This document shows, in pieces, positions 1 through 5,167 of a DNA stretch of 5,252 bases. Location: the NCBI GenBank assembly GCA_902836505.1, contig CADFQU010000083.1, positions 1-5,252 of the forward strand, in the 5' to 3' direction. Position 1 is the stretch's first letter; every line of letters starts with the position of its first letter. This stretch comes from Streptococcaceae bacterium. Lineage in GTDB: Bacteria; Bacillota; Bacilli; Lactobacillales; Streptococcaceae. The position numbers and the translations under genes are program-made. The notes beneath the pieces were generated by a model. That model did no database searches. It was not told the origin of the DNA and was given only the letters and a program-made list of their open reading frames with translations.

Positions 1-37
1 TCCGTACCTTTGTACTTCGCCACGGAATCCCATCAGC
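1..37 (-). pseudogene. pyrC: Continuation of the pyrC frame beyond the TGA
   Basis: Reading on in the same frame past the TGA gives A-D-G-I-P-W-R-S-T-K-V-R. The family has roughly D-D-G-I-P-V-Q-S-T-K-V-M here (from memory of streptococcal PyrC). DGIP and STKV are kept, so the frame is intact. The stop would be a one-base change from TCA (Ser), and W, R and the last R look like further substitutions. So many changes in 40 bases at the edge, after 147 clean codons, suggests sequencing or assembly error. A truly decaying gene is the alternative. Confidence 0.6.
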
Positions 38-481
38 TCAGAAACCCACAGCCCCAGCCTGTAACAATCCTTCAAAGTCAGTGAGATGTTGGCCATCAAA
101 GTTCTTGGTAACCGTCGCAACGGTCTTGACATGGATGGCTTCCTTAGCAGCAGAATCCAAGACTTCTTTTAAAGTCTCGACATCCGAAATGGTTGGAGTG
201 GTATTGGCCATCATGACGACTGTCGTAAAACCACCAGCTGCAGCTGCCAGAGCCCCAGTGTGAATATCTTCCTTGTGAGTCTGTCCAGGTTCACGGAAGT
301 GAACATGAATATCCACTAAGCCTGGCGCTACCACCTTGCCACTTGCATCAATGACTTGGGCTTGCTCGTGAGAAAGAGATGGGCCTATTTCAACAATTTT
401 GCCCTGATCTACCAAGAGATCACACACTTGATCCAAACCAGTTTTTGGATCCATGACACGACCATTTTTAATGACTAACAT
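38..481 (-). CDS. pyrC: Dihydroorotase PyrC, N-terminal third, cut by an in-frame TGA
   Basis: Dihydroorotase is a cytosolic zinc enzyme of the amidohydrolase superfamily that reversibly cyclises N-carbamoyl-aspartate to dihydroorotate, the third step of UMP synthesis. Seen here: an N-terminal beta-sandwich strand pattern (MLVIKNGRV, residues 1-9), the metal-binding HxH in [10 protein letters not shown] (His59, His61, with substrate Arg63), and the MMANTTP motif around residues 90-96 with Asn93. Streptococcal PyrC is normally a little over 420 residues. This frame stops at residue 147, just where the family reads GFSDDG with a metal-ligand aspartate. The same frame continues recognisably after the TGA to the window edge. 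The ATG at 479-481 has AAAGGAG at 488-494, overlapping the mutX stop, so translation is probably coupled. Identity is near certain; whether the stop is real is doubtful. Confidence 0.9.
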   Translation of the reverse strand: MLVIKNGRVMDPKTGLDQVCDLLVDQGKIVEIGPSLSHEQAQVIDASGKVVAPGLVDIHVHFREPGQTHKEDIHTGALAAAAGGFTTVVMMANTTPTISDVETLKEVLDSAAKEAIHVKTVATVTKNFDGQHLTDFEGLLQAGAVGF

Positions 482-487
482 CTTCTA

Positions 488-494
488 CTCCTTT
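488..494 (-). promoter_or_regulatory. pyrC ribosome binding site overlapping the mutX stop codon
   Basis: AAAGGAG lies six bases before the pyrC ATG, and two of its bases fall in the mutX TAA (493-495). Only 11 bases separate the two genes, which fits one message and coupled translation. Confidence 0.75.
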
Positions 495-957
495 ATTCAT
501 AGAAATCGACATGGGTCTCTAGTAAGCGATCCCCGTCATAGCGGAACATAGCTGAAAAGAAGGGTTTATCCTCCAATAGCCACTCGACAAAGGTGTGGTC
601 CCCCTCCCAAGTTGGTTTACTTAGGACTTGATCATAAGGTACCCACTCCAGTGTCCCTTCGTTACATTCGATGAGCTCCCCTTCAAACTCGGTCACCTTA
701 AAGACATAGGTGTACCAGTCCAGATCAGGTGTAAATTCAGGGAAGGTGATAATTCCTTTTAGGACTGGCTTGGCTCTAAGGCCCGTCTCCTCAAAGATTT
801 CACGCGCAGCACACTCCTGTGGTGTTTCTCCAGGTTCTAATTTTCCACCAACTCCGATCCATTTACCTTCATGGACATCATTGGGCTTTTTATTGCGATG
901 CAACATGAGAAATTCTTTCCCATTGTCGATATAACAAATCGTTGCTAATTGAGGCAT
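493..957 (-). CDS. mutX: Nudix hydrolase MutX (8-oxo-dGTP diphosphatase, MutT type)
   Basis: MutT-type enzymes in the cytosol hydrolyse oxidised nucleotides such as 8-oxo-dGTP to the monophosphate, so that they are not built into DNA opposite adenine. The Nudix box is complete: Gly38, five residues, Glu44, seven residues, then REIFEETGL at residues 52-60, supplying the catalytic and metal-binding glutamates. The 154-residue length and much of the sequence (start MPQLATICYIDNGKE, end VDFYE) match my memory of S. pneumoniae MutX, which was shown to complement a mutT-type defect. The start ATG has GGAGAAA at 961-967, overlapping the ung stop; the gap from ung is nine bases. The gene sits between ung and pyrC as in other streptococci. 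No abnormal residues were noticed. Substrate assignment rests on family knowledge. Confidence 0.93.
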   Translation of the reverse strand: MPQLATICYIDNGKEFLMLHRNKKPNDVHEGKWIGVGGKLEPGETPQECAAREIFEETGLRAKPVLKGIITFPEFTPDLDWYTYVFKVTEFEGELIECNEGTLEWVPYDQVLSKPTWEGDHTFVEWLLEDKPFFSAMFRYDGDRLLETHVDFYE

Positions 958-960
958 TTC

Positions 961-967
961 TTTCTCC
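961..967 (-). promoter_or_regulatory. mutX ribosome binding site overlapping the ung stop codon
   Basis: TAGGAGAAA (961-969) contains both the ung TAG (967-969) and the GGAG core for mutX, a few bases from its ATG. This makes ung and mutX a likely translationally coupled pair. Confidence 0.7.
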
Positions 968-1620
968 TATCTTAACCAATCAATCGGCTCACGACCCATC
1001 TCCGTTAAATAAGCGTTGGCCCTTGAAAAAGGACGGGAGCCAAAGAAACCGCGATAGGCCGATAAGGGACTGGGATGGGCACTTTCAATAACCAAGTGTT
1101 TGCTTTCATCAATCAAAGACTTCTTCTTCCGAGCATAAGCACCCCAAAGAATAAAGACGACATACTCCTCCTCTTGGCTGACTAGGCGAATAACTGCATC
1201 CGTAAATTCTTCCCAAATCAGGCCAGCGTGCCCATTGGCCTGGCCAGCAGGTACCGTCAGACAAGCATTAAGCAAGAGAACCCCTTGCTCTGCCCAGGGC
1301 GTCAAGTCATGGGAAGGCTTAAGCCCCACATCTTCCGCCAACTCCTTTAAAATGTTTTGCAAGGATGGAGGTGCTGGGATGTCATCCGGTACAGAAAAGC
1401 TGAGCCCCTGTGCTTGACCAGGGCCGTGATAGGGATCCTGACCCAGAATTACGACCTTAACCTCTTCCAGATTCGTTGTCTTTAAGGCCTGAAAAACCTT
1501 TTCACGAGGCGGGTAGATGGTCCCTGATGCATAGACCTGATCTAAAAATTGATTAATCGAATGGAAGTACCCTTCTGGCAGGGCTTCCTTAAGCAATTGG
1601 TGCCATCTTGAATGTTCCAT
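967..1620 (-). CDS. ung: Uracil-DNA glycosylase, family 1 (Ung)
   Basis: Ung removes uracil from DNA, whether from cytosine deamination or dUTP incorporation, and starts base-excision repair. The family-1 signatures are complete: GQDPYH at residues 60-65 with general-base Asp62, the uracil-stacking Phe75 in GLSFSV, Asn118 in LLLNACLTV for uracil recognition, and the minor-groove loop [14 protein letters not shown] starting at His182. The length of 217 residues is normal for bacterial Ung. The ATG at 1618-1620 has AAGGAG at 1626-1631, five bases away, supporting this start. The gene follows the membrane-protein gene by 25 bases and runs into mutX with a nine-base gap, so it is probably part of one operon. 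Its pairing with mutX makes a small unit guarding against altered bases. Nothing odd was seen. Confidence 0.97.
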   Translation of the reverse strand: MEHSRWHQLLKEALPEGYFHSINQFLDQVYASGTIYPPREKVFQALKTTNLEEVKVVILGQDPYHGPGQAQGLSFSVPDDIPAPPSLQNILKELAEDVGLKPSHDLTPWAEQGVLLLNACLTVPAGQANGHAGLIWEEFTDAVIRLVSQEEEYVVFILWGAYARKKKSLIDESKHLVIESAHPSPLSAYRGFFGSRPFSRANAYLTEMGREPIDWLR

Positions 1621-1645
1621 CGCTTCTCCTTACAGCATAAAATAA

Positions 1646-3157
1646 TTAACCGTTCTCTTGATATTTTCTTGGACTAGCAGCCAAACCAATAGAGGCTAAC
1701 AAGAGAATTTGTGGTAGGAATTGGATCAGATAACGAGTCTTGCCACCTTCAAAGATGGTCAAAAAGAGTAAACCACCAAAGACAGCAAGCGATAGGAAGT
1801 GGAAATCGTCATCGTTCTTCTTCTTGAGATAGACTAGAACTAGGCCAGCTGCCATCACAATCCAAACCAACTGTTTGACGAACACATAATAACGGTACTG
1901 AGGACGATCTGTACTTAAGAAGTAGGTACGAATCCATTTGGCAACAAGTAAATCCTTGGTATAAGGCTCGTAAAGCGGATTAATGACCGGAGTCTTTTCG
2001 TTTTCAACATCCCGATAGAGCCAACCAAGTGTCCCTTCTGCTACTGTCAAGGATTGCTTGGTATAAAGATGTCCCAGAAGTCCAATTGGTCCATATTCCT
2101 TCAAGCGCCGTTTGATTTCTTTAATGATATATTCGTTCTTGAACATCCCATTATTGTATTCGTCTCGCTTATCTTCGTCGACATATTTTAAGAGCCCTTC
2201 TTTCATATCTGCTTGGTTGTGACCAATATCCGTCAAGCCCAAATTAATAAACAAGAGCGGTCCTTTAGCTAGCCCTTCCCCTTTTAAAATAGGAACAGCT
2301 GTTTGGTGTTTGACAGCTGTATTCAGAGCTCCAAAGACCAGACCAGTTGATAAAAGGGTTAAAGCAAAGACTTTTCTAAAGACCTTCCACTGCCCTTTAA
2401 AGAAGAGGACCATCCAAAAGGCCATCACGACAATAATAGTCGTCGGACGGATCAGCATAGTAAGCCCCGACAAGAGCCCAAGCCACAAGGATGTCTTCCA
2501 TTGTGCACCACTGTCGCCCCCTTTTAAGAGATCCAAGGCTAGCCCTAATTGCAAGGCGATGAGAGGAAGAGGCGGAATATCCGTGTACATGGAGTAAAAA
2601 TAAGGCGAGTAACAGATTAAGACCACATAGAGGGTATACACCCAGTCTGCCACTTTTTGGTCATAATGTTTTAGCCCTAAACGATACAAGAGGATGGCTC
2701 CTGCATTCACAAATACTATGTTGAGAACTTGCATGACCCAGAGGCCTGCCCCACCAAAGAGTTGGTAGAAAAAGCGTTCGTACAAGAACAAGGGAAGGTT
2801 ATTGGGATTCCGGCTCAGGTAGCTTGAGATAGAGGACTCTTTTAGAAGGCCAAAGGCTCCTGTATAGACCACCGCAGCATCCCGACGGATAAATAGTTCC
2901 GCAGACAGCATAAAAACAATCTGAACCAGAATCGCTCCCAGCATCAATCCATTCTTGTGTTTCATCAACCAGGCAAAGGCTCTTTTGAGATAGGAGCGAC
3001 CAACATAAGCTAGGAGAAAGAAAAGTCCCCCAACTACAAGCCCCCATTCCGAAATATCTTTTAGGTAGACGACACTAATGACAAACCAGTGCACCATCAG
3101 GAGCAACATGATCAGATGGAGCAATCCAAATAAGATATTTTTACTTTTTACTAACAT
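1646..3157 (-). CDS. Multi-pass membrane protein, GT-C / PMT-like (GT39-type) putative glycosyltransferase
   Basis: A 503-residue polytopic membrane protein with about eleven hydrophobic segments, roughly residues 8-31, 39-57, 70-90, 137-158, 172-190, 194-210, 224-252, 265-282 and the last 80 residues. Positive residues between segments 2 and 3 (R54, K58, R59, K66, K68) put that loop inside, so the next loop is outside. That outer loop carries Asp93 (in RRDAAVVYTGAF) and RNPNNLPLFLY (116-126). An acidic residue plus a (Y/N)PNN-type motif here is typical of GT-C enzymes that use polyprenyl-phosphate sugars. MYTD (190-193) and IRPT (236-239) are also family-like. The likely role is adding a sugar to a cell-surface polymer or protein; substrate unknown. 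It resembles the streptococcal integral membrane family that I recall as TIGR03766, but that is unverified. The start lies only six bases after a -10 box and has GGAG only two bases away, so the true start could lie a little downstream. Confidence 0.7.
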   Translation of the reverse strand: MLVKSKNILFGLLHLIMLLLMVHWFVISVVYLKDISEWGLVVGGLFFLLAYVGRSYLKRAFAWLMKHKNGLMLGAILVQIVFMLSAELFIRRDAAVVYTGAFGLLKESSISSYLSRNPNNLPLFLYERFFYQLFGGAGLWVMQVLNIVFVNAGAILLYRLGLKHYDQKVADWVYTLYVVLICYSPYFYSMYTDIPPLPLIALQLGLALDLLKGGDSGAQWKTSLWLGLLSGLTMLIRPTTIIVVMAFWMVLFFKGQWKVFRKVFALTLLSTGLVFGALNTAVKHQTAVPILKGEGLAKGPLLFINLGLTDIGHNQADMKEGLLKYVDEDKRDEYNNGMFKNEYIIKEIKRRLKEYGPIGLLGHLYTKQSLTVAEGTLGWLYRDVENEKTPVINPLYEPYTKDLLVAKWIRTYFLSTDRPQYRYYVFVKQLVWIVMAAGLVLVYLKKKNDDDFHFLSLAVFGGLLFLTIFEGGKTRYLIQFLPQILLLASIGLAASPRKYQENG

Positions 3158-3163
3158 AGCTCC

Positions 3164-3172
3164 ATTATAGCA
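3164..3172 (-). promoter_or_regulatory. Extended -10 promoter next to the membrane-protein start codon
   Basis: On the minus strand the sequence reads TGCTATAAT, a perfect TGn extended -10 box, preceded by a run of seven T. No good -35 hexamer is seen 16-18 bases upstream, but extended -10 promoters can do without one. The last T of TATAAT is six bases from the ATG (3155-3157), so transcription would be expected to begin about at the start codon. This would give an internal promoter for the membrane-protein, ung, mutX and pyrC part of the operon. Confidence 0.5.
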
Positions 3173-3199
3173 AAAAAATAGGGATTTCGCTGGATTCTA

Positions 3200-4066
3200 T
3201 CAGCTCTCCATCAAATAGAGGACTTCAGTTTGGATGGTGAAGCCAAGGCTTAGATAAAGACTCAGGGCTGCTTGATTCTCTTTTTCAACGACAATCTGAA
3301 ATTGCTGCTCCACTTCTGCAGCCATCTGATTCATCACACTTCGTAAGAGATAGCGCGCGTACCCTTTGCGAAGATGATCTGGGTCAACGGCTAATCCAAA
3401 GAAATAGGTCGTACCCTGAGATAGATCCACCGTAACAGAAGCAAGTACTTGCTCTTGGTCACGCAAGACAAAGAGACGGGTATCCTGCCCCTCGAGAGAC
3501 TCGGTCGCATACTTGAGGGCATAGTCAAGATCCGTCTCAAAAGCCTTGGATTGAAAATGCGCGATCTCTTGGAGCATGGACTCCTCAGCTTCCAACACCG
3601 TCAGTCCTTCTCTCCTCTCAAATTCGGTGACCTGACAAGGTGCTTCTAACCACAGTTCGTGGTCTTCCTCCTCTGCCTCTACTAAATGAAAATGGCTAAG
3701 TAAGTCCGTGTTTTGGTCCAAAAACCGAACCTCTGAAACATATAGTCGATCGTCTAGCTGATAGTCCTTGGCCAAGTCCATAAAATCTTCCCATAAGGAA
3801 CGAGCAATCCCTTGTCTACGAAAAGAAGGAGTCACAAAAAGTTGTACTTCAGCTTCTTTGGGTTCATCCGCATAGATGGACAAAAATCCAACCAGCTGCC
3901 TCCCCACCAATGCAAGGATAAAAGCTGGCATCGTAGGATCAGCATTGTAGAGATTATCCAAATAGGGCAAGCGATAGGTATGGTCAATTTGGTGACAGGC
4001 TCTCACAAGCTGCTCACACTGCTTCTTTTCTTCTAGACTCAGACGAGTCCGTCTTTTAAGCTCCAT
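3200..4066 (-). CDS. Tandem-domain GNAT family N-acetyltransferase
   Basis: A 288-residue cytosolic protein with two GNAT domains, which transfer an acetyl group from acetyl-CoA to an amine. Domain 1 shows the acetyl-CoA pyrophosphate loop FRRQGIARSL (82-91) after the strand VQLFVTP. Domain 2 shows HLRKGYARYLL (231-241) after FFGLAVDP, then the helix-B pattern NQAALSLYLSLGF (264-276). Both loops keep the R/Q-x-x-G-x-A form, so neither domain is clearly dead, though domain 1 lacks a clear N-x-x-x-x-x-Y helix. The substrate is unknown; tandem GNATs include MshD, but streptococci do not make mycothiol. The frame is open upstream to a GTG (4082-4084) and an ATG (4079-4081). The ATG at 4064-4066 is preferred because AAAGGAAA ends four bases before it. 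It follows the pyrE terminator and precedes the membrane-protein gene by 42 bases. Confidence 0.82.
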   Translation of the reverse strand: MELKRRTRLSLEEKKQCEQLVRACHQIDHTYRLPYLDNLYNADPTMPAFILALVGRQLVGFLSIYADEPKEAEVQLFVTPSFRRQGIARSLWEDFMDLAKDYQLDDRLYVSEVRFLDQNTDLLSHFHLVEAEEEDHELWLEAPCQVTEFERREGLTVLEAEESMLQEIAHFQSKAFETDLDYALKYATESLEGQDTRLFVLRDQEQVLASVTVDLSQGTTYFFGLAVDPDHLRKGYARYLLRSVMNQMAAEVEQQFQIVVEKENQAALSLYLSLGFTIQTEVLYLMES

Positions 4067-4070
4067 AAAA

Positions 4071-4078
4071 TTTCCTTT
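4071..4078 (-). promoter_or_regulatory. Ribosome binding site fixing the GNAT start
   Basis: AAAGGAAA is placed correctly for the ATG at 4064-4066 but lies inside the frame if the upstream ATG or GTG were used. Those upstream codons sit directly after the terminator T-tract and have no ribosome binding site of their own. Confidence 0.7.
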
Positions 4079-4084
4079 CATCAC

Positions 4085-4117
4085 AAAAACAAAAGGAGAG
4101 CCAAGCTTTGGCCCTCC
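4085..4117 (-). terminator. Intrinsic terminator of pyrE
   Basis: The minus strand has a ten-pair stem, GGAGGGCCAA (4108-4117) with TTGGCTCTCC (4095-4104), including one G-U pair and a three-base loop, followed directly by TTTTGTTTTT (4085-4094). It starts 11 bases after the pyrE stop and ends just before the GNAT gene, so it should separate the pyrFE transcript from the downstream operon. Confidence 0.92.
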
Positions 4118-4120
4118 TCC

Positions 4121-4126
4121 ATTATA
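4121..4126 (-). promoter_or_regulatory. Possible -10 box between pyrE stop and its terminator
   Basis: A perfect TATAAT lies on the minus strand two bases beyond the pyrE TAA. There is no TG extension and no convincing -35. If used, transcription would begin near 4114, inside the first arm of the terminator hairpin. The new message would then lack part of the stem and could escape termination to express the GNAT operon. The placement is suggestive, but the promoter is weakly supported. Confidence 0.3.
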
Positions 4127-4128
4127 CT

Positions 4129-4758
4129 TTAGTCTTGCCAGGTTTCTTGGTTTTCCTTGAAACGGCGTAACAGTTCCAATCCTTCAGAAGTAATGTAACC
4201 CTGTTCTTCAGCCAAATGAATCAATTCAGTGTAGTTTGACAAGGTTTCAAGTTGAACGCCAGCTTCCGCAAATTTCTTATCAGCTTTCTCCAATTGGTAA
4301 GTAAAAATCGCTACCACACCAAGGACGTCTGCTCCTTCACGTTTCGCAGCTGCAACAGCATCCAAGACAGATCCACCAGTAGAAATCAAATCTTCTACCA
4401 CAACCATCTTTTGACCTTGTGGTACACGACCTTCGATTTGGTTTCCAGCCCCATGGTCTTTTGGTTTGCTACGGATGTAGGCAAAAGGAAGGTTCATCTT
4501 GTCCGCAATAATGGCACCATGAGGAATCCCCGCAGTTGCTGTACCAGCAATGACTTCGACTTCAGGGAAAGCTTCCTTGATTTTGTCCACGAAGCCATTT
4601 TCGATCAAGGTACGAGTTTCAGGATAAGCGAGGGTCACGCGGTTGTCTGTATAAATAGGGGACTTGATCCCAGAAGCCCAAGTAAAAGGCTCTTCCGGTT
4701 TCAAATAAACAGCTTCAATTTTTAGAAGATGGCTGGCAATATCTTTAGCTAATGACAT
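4129..4758 (-). CDS. pyrE: Orotate phosphoribosyltransferase PyrE
   Basis: PyrE joins orotate to PRPP to form orotidine 5'-monophosphate, the fifth step of UMP synthesis, and acts as a cytosolic dimer in which each active site takes residues from both subunits. The 209-residue length matches streptococcal PyrE. Visible motifs are the early [16 protein letters not shown] block (25-40), the flexible catalytic loop [10 protein letters not shown] (96-105) with Lys98, Lys100 and His102, and the type I PRPP-binding motif [12 protein letters not shown] (119-130) with the acidic pair Glu122-Asp123. The ATG at 4756-4758 has AAAGGAG at 4764-4770, five bases away. pyrF lies upstream on the same strand, as usual in streptococci, but here 408 bases of repeats separate them. 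An intrinsic terminator follows at 4085-4117. No PyrR-type binding loop was recognised in front of the gene. Confidence 0.97.
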   Translation of the reverse strand: MSLAKDIASHLLKIEAVYLKPEEPFTWASGIKSPIYTDNRVTLAYPETRTLIENGFVDKIKEAFPEVEVIAGTATAGIPHGAIIADKMNLPFAYIRSKPKDHGAGNQIEGRVPQGQKMVVVEDLISTGGSVLDAVAAAKREGADVLGVVAIFTYQLEKADKKFAEAGVQLETLSNYTELIHLAEEQGYITSEGLELLRRFKENQETWQD

Positions 4759-4836
4759 GATAACTCCTTTATTTACGATTTTTATCGAATACGAATTAAA
4801 TCAGAAATAGTTTTTAACAATAACAGTATAGGTTGG
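4759..4836 (-). promoter_or_regulatory. AT-rich leader in front of pyrE
   Basis: Seventy-eight bases between the repeat array and pyrE. On the minus strand they contain TATACT (4825-4830), a possible -10 without a good -35, and the ribosome binding site AAAGGAG (4764-4770). A weak four-pair palindrome, CGAT/ATCG around 4776-4787, is the only other structure. This may hold a pyrE promoter, but none is clear-cut. Confidence 0.3.
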
Positions 4837-4923
4837 TGAATACGTTAGGAAAAGTCCCTTCGGACTTTTCAGAGTTCCGACACTTGGTTGAAAGAAACGA
4901 TAATTTTCTTTCAACTAAATTAG
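4837..4923 (+). repeat. Repeat unit 1
   Basis: First hairpin: GAAAAGTCC (4849-4857) with GGACTTTTC (4862-4870), nine perfect pairs and a four-base loop. Second hairpin: GTTGAAAGAAA (4887-4897) with TTTCTTTCAAC (4905-4915), eleven pairs and a seven-base loop, extendable by a G-U and two T-A pairs. Closest to unit 3. Confidence 0.8.
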
Positions 4924-5009
4924 TGAATAGTTTAGGGAAGGCCCTATCGAGCTCTGTTTATTCCGACGATTTCAGAAGAGAAACGATTTTTTTCTCTTAG
5001 CTAATCTAG
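4924..5009 (+). repeat. Repeat unit 2 (diverged, one base short)
   Basis: It keeps the TGAAT start, TTCCGAC and AAACGAT blocks. The first hairpin is largely lost. The second is shortened to AAGAGAAA (4976-4983) with TTTCTCTT (4991-4998) around a seven-base loop. Compared with unit 1 it lacks one base between about 4950 and 4960. Confidence 0.75.
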
Positions 5010-5096
5010 TGAATGCGTTAGGGAAGGTCCCATAGGACTTTTCAGAGTTCCGACACTTGTTTGAAAGAAACGATAATTTTCTTTCAAACAAGTTAG
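5010..5096 (+). repeat. Repeat unit 3, with the longest perfect palindrome of the array
   Basis: First hairpin: GGAAGGTCC (5022-5030) with GGACTTTTC (5035-5043), nine pairs of which two are G-U on the plus strand. Second hairpin: sixteen perfect pairs, 5055-5070 with 5078-5093, around the loop CGATAAT. Confidence 0.8.
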
Positions 5097-5130
5097 TGAA
5101 TAGTTTAGGGAAGGCCCTATCGGGCTTCCC
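5097..5130 (+). repeat. Repeat unit 4 (truncated), ending in a GC-rich hairpin
   Basis: The first 26 bases equal those of unit 2. GGGAAGGCCC (5108-5117) then pairs with GGGCTTCCC (5122-5130), with one bulged G and the loop TATC. The unit ends where the next palindrome (5133-5167) begins. Confidence 0.7.
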
Positions 5131-5132
5131 AT

Positions 5133-5167
5133 AGAAGGTCTTAGAAGCACAGCTTCTTAGACCTTCT
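5133..5167 (-). terminator. Long palindrome directly after the pyrF stop codon
   Basis: A sixteen-position stem, 5133-5148 with 5152-5167, has one central A-A or T-T mismatch and a three-base loop. Its outer base is the last base of the pyrF TAA. No T-tract follows on either strand; instead the GC-rich hairpin of repeat unit 4 follows two bases later. It could weaken readthrough into pyrE, protect the pyrF message end, or be the edge of the repeat element. Confidence 0.45.

Larger units (their letters stand above)
4837..5130. repeat. Tandem array of 87-base hairpin units between pyrF and pyrE
   Basis: Read on the plus strand, the array has four head-to-tail units beginning TGAAT: 4837-4923 (87 bases), 4924-5009 (86), 5010-5096 (87) and a truncated 5097-5130 (34). 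Units 1 and 3 differ at nine of 87 positions. Units 2 and 4 are identical over their first 26 bases and then diverge. The array is therefore a duplicated dimer with a 173-base period. Shared blocks are TGAATNNNTTAGG, TTCCGAC, AAACGAT and a closing CTAG or TTAG. Each full unit has an A-rich/T-rich hairpin with a seven-base loop (CGATAAT or CGATTTT); units 1 and 3 also have a first hairpin with a GGAC core. It does not match my memory of BOX, RUP or SPRITE elements. Confidence 0.85.

Noticed and set aside
2310..2597. A 95-codon plus-strand frame within the membrane-protein gene
   Set aside because: It is antisense to a well-supported coding region and has no domain or ribosome binding site that I could see. 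Other short plus-strand frames at 81-263, 710-934, 1235-1417, 3449-3649 and 3812-4036 are rejected for the same reason.
2799..3047. An 82-codon minus-strand frame in another phase of the membrane-protein gene
   Set aside because: It overlaps the longer frame with clear membrane segments and family motifs, and is rich in Cys, Ser and Trp as expected of an out-of-phase reading.
3158..3199. Intrinsic terminator between the GNAT and membrane-protein genes, suggested by a seven-T run
   Set aside because: No stable stem precedes the T-run; only ATAG/CTAT can pair. The run is better read as part of the promoter upstream of the extended -10.
4252..4725. A 157-codon open frame on the plus strand, opposite pyrE
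   Set aside because: It lies wholly antisense to a clearly functional pyrE, its composition is not protein-like, and no known family is recognised.
4837..5130. CRISPR array
   Set aside because: The repeating unit is 86-87 bases with no unique spacers between copies, and no cas gene is present.
5001..5132. A 43-codon minus-strand frame (ATG 5130-5132 to TAG 5001-5003) with a repeated SPxGPSL motif
   Set aside because: It has no ribosome binding site, starts between two hairpins, and its internal repeat follows simply from the 87-base period of units 3 and 4. The 86-base unit 2 breaks it.
4759..5166. PyrR-controlled attenuator in front of pyrE
   Set aside because: I found no sequence matching the PyrR anti-antiterminator loop with a competing terminator on the minus strand. 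The GTCC/GGAC hairpins have four-base loops and no following T-tract.
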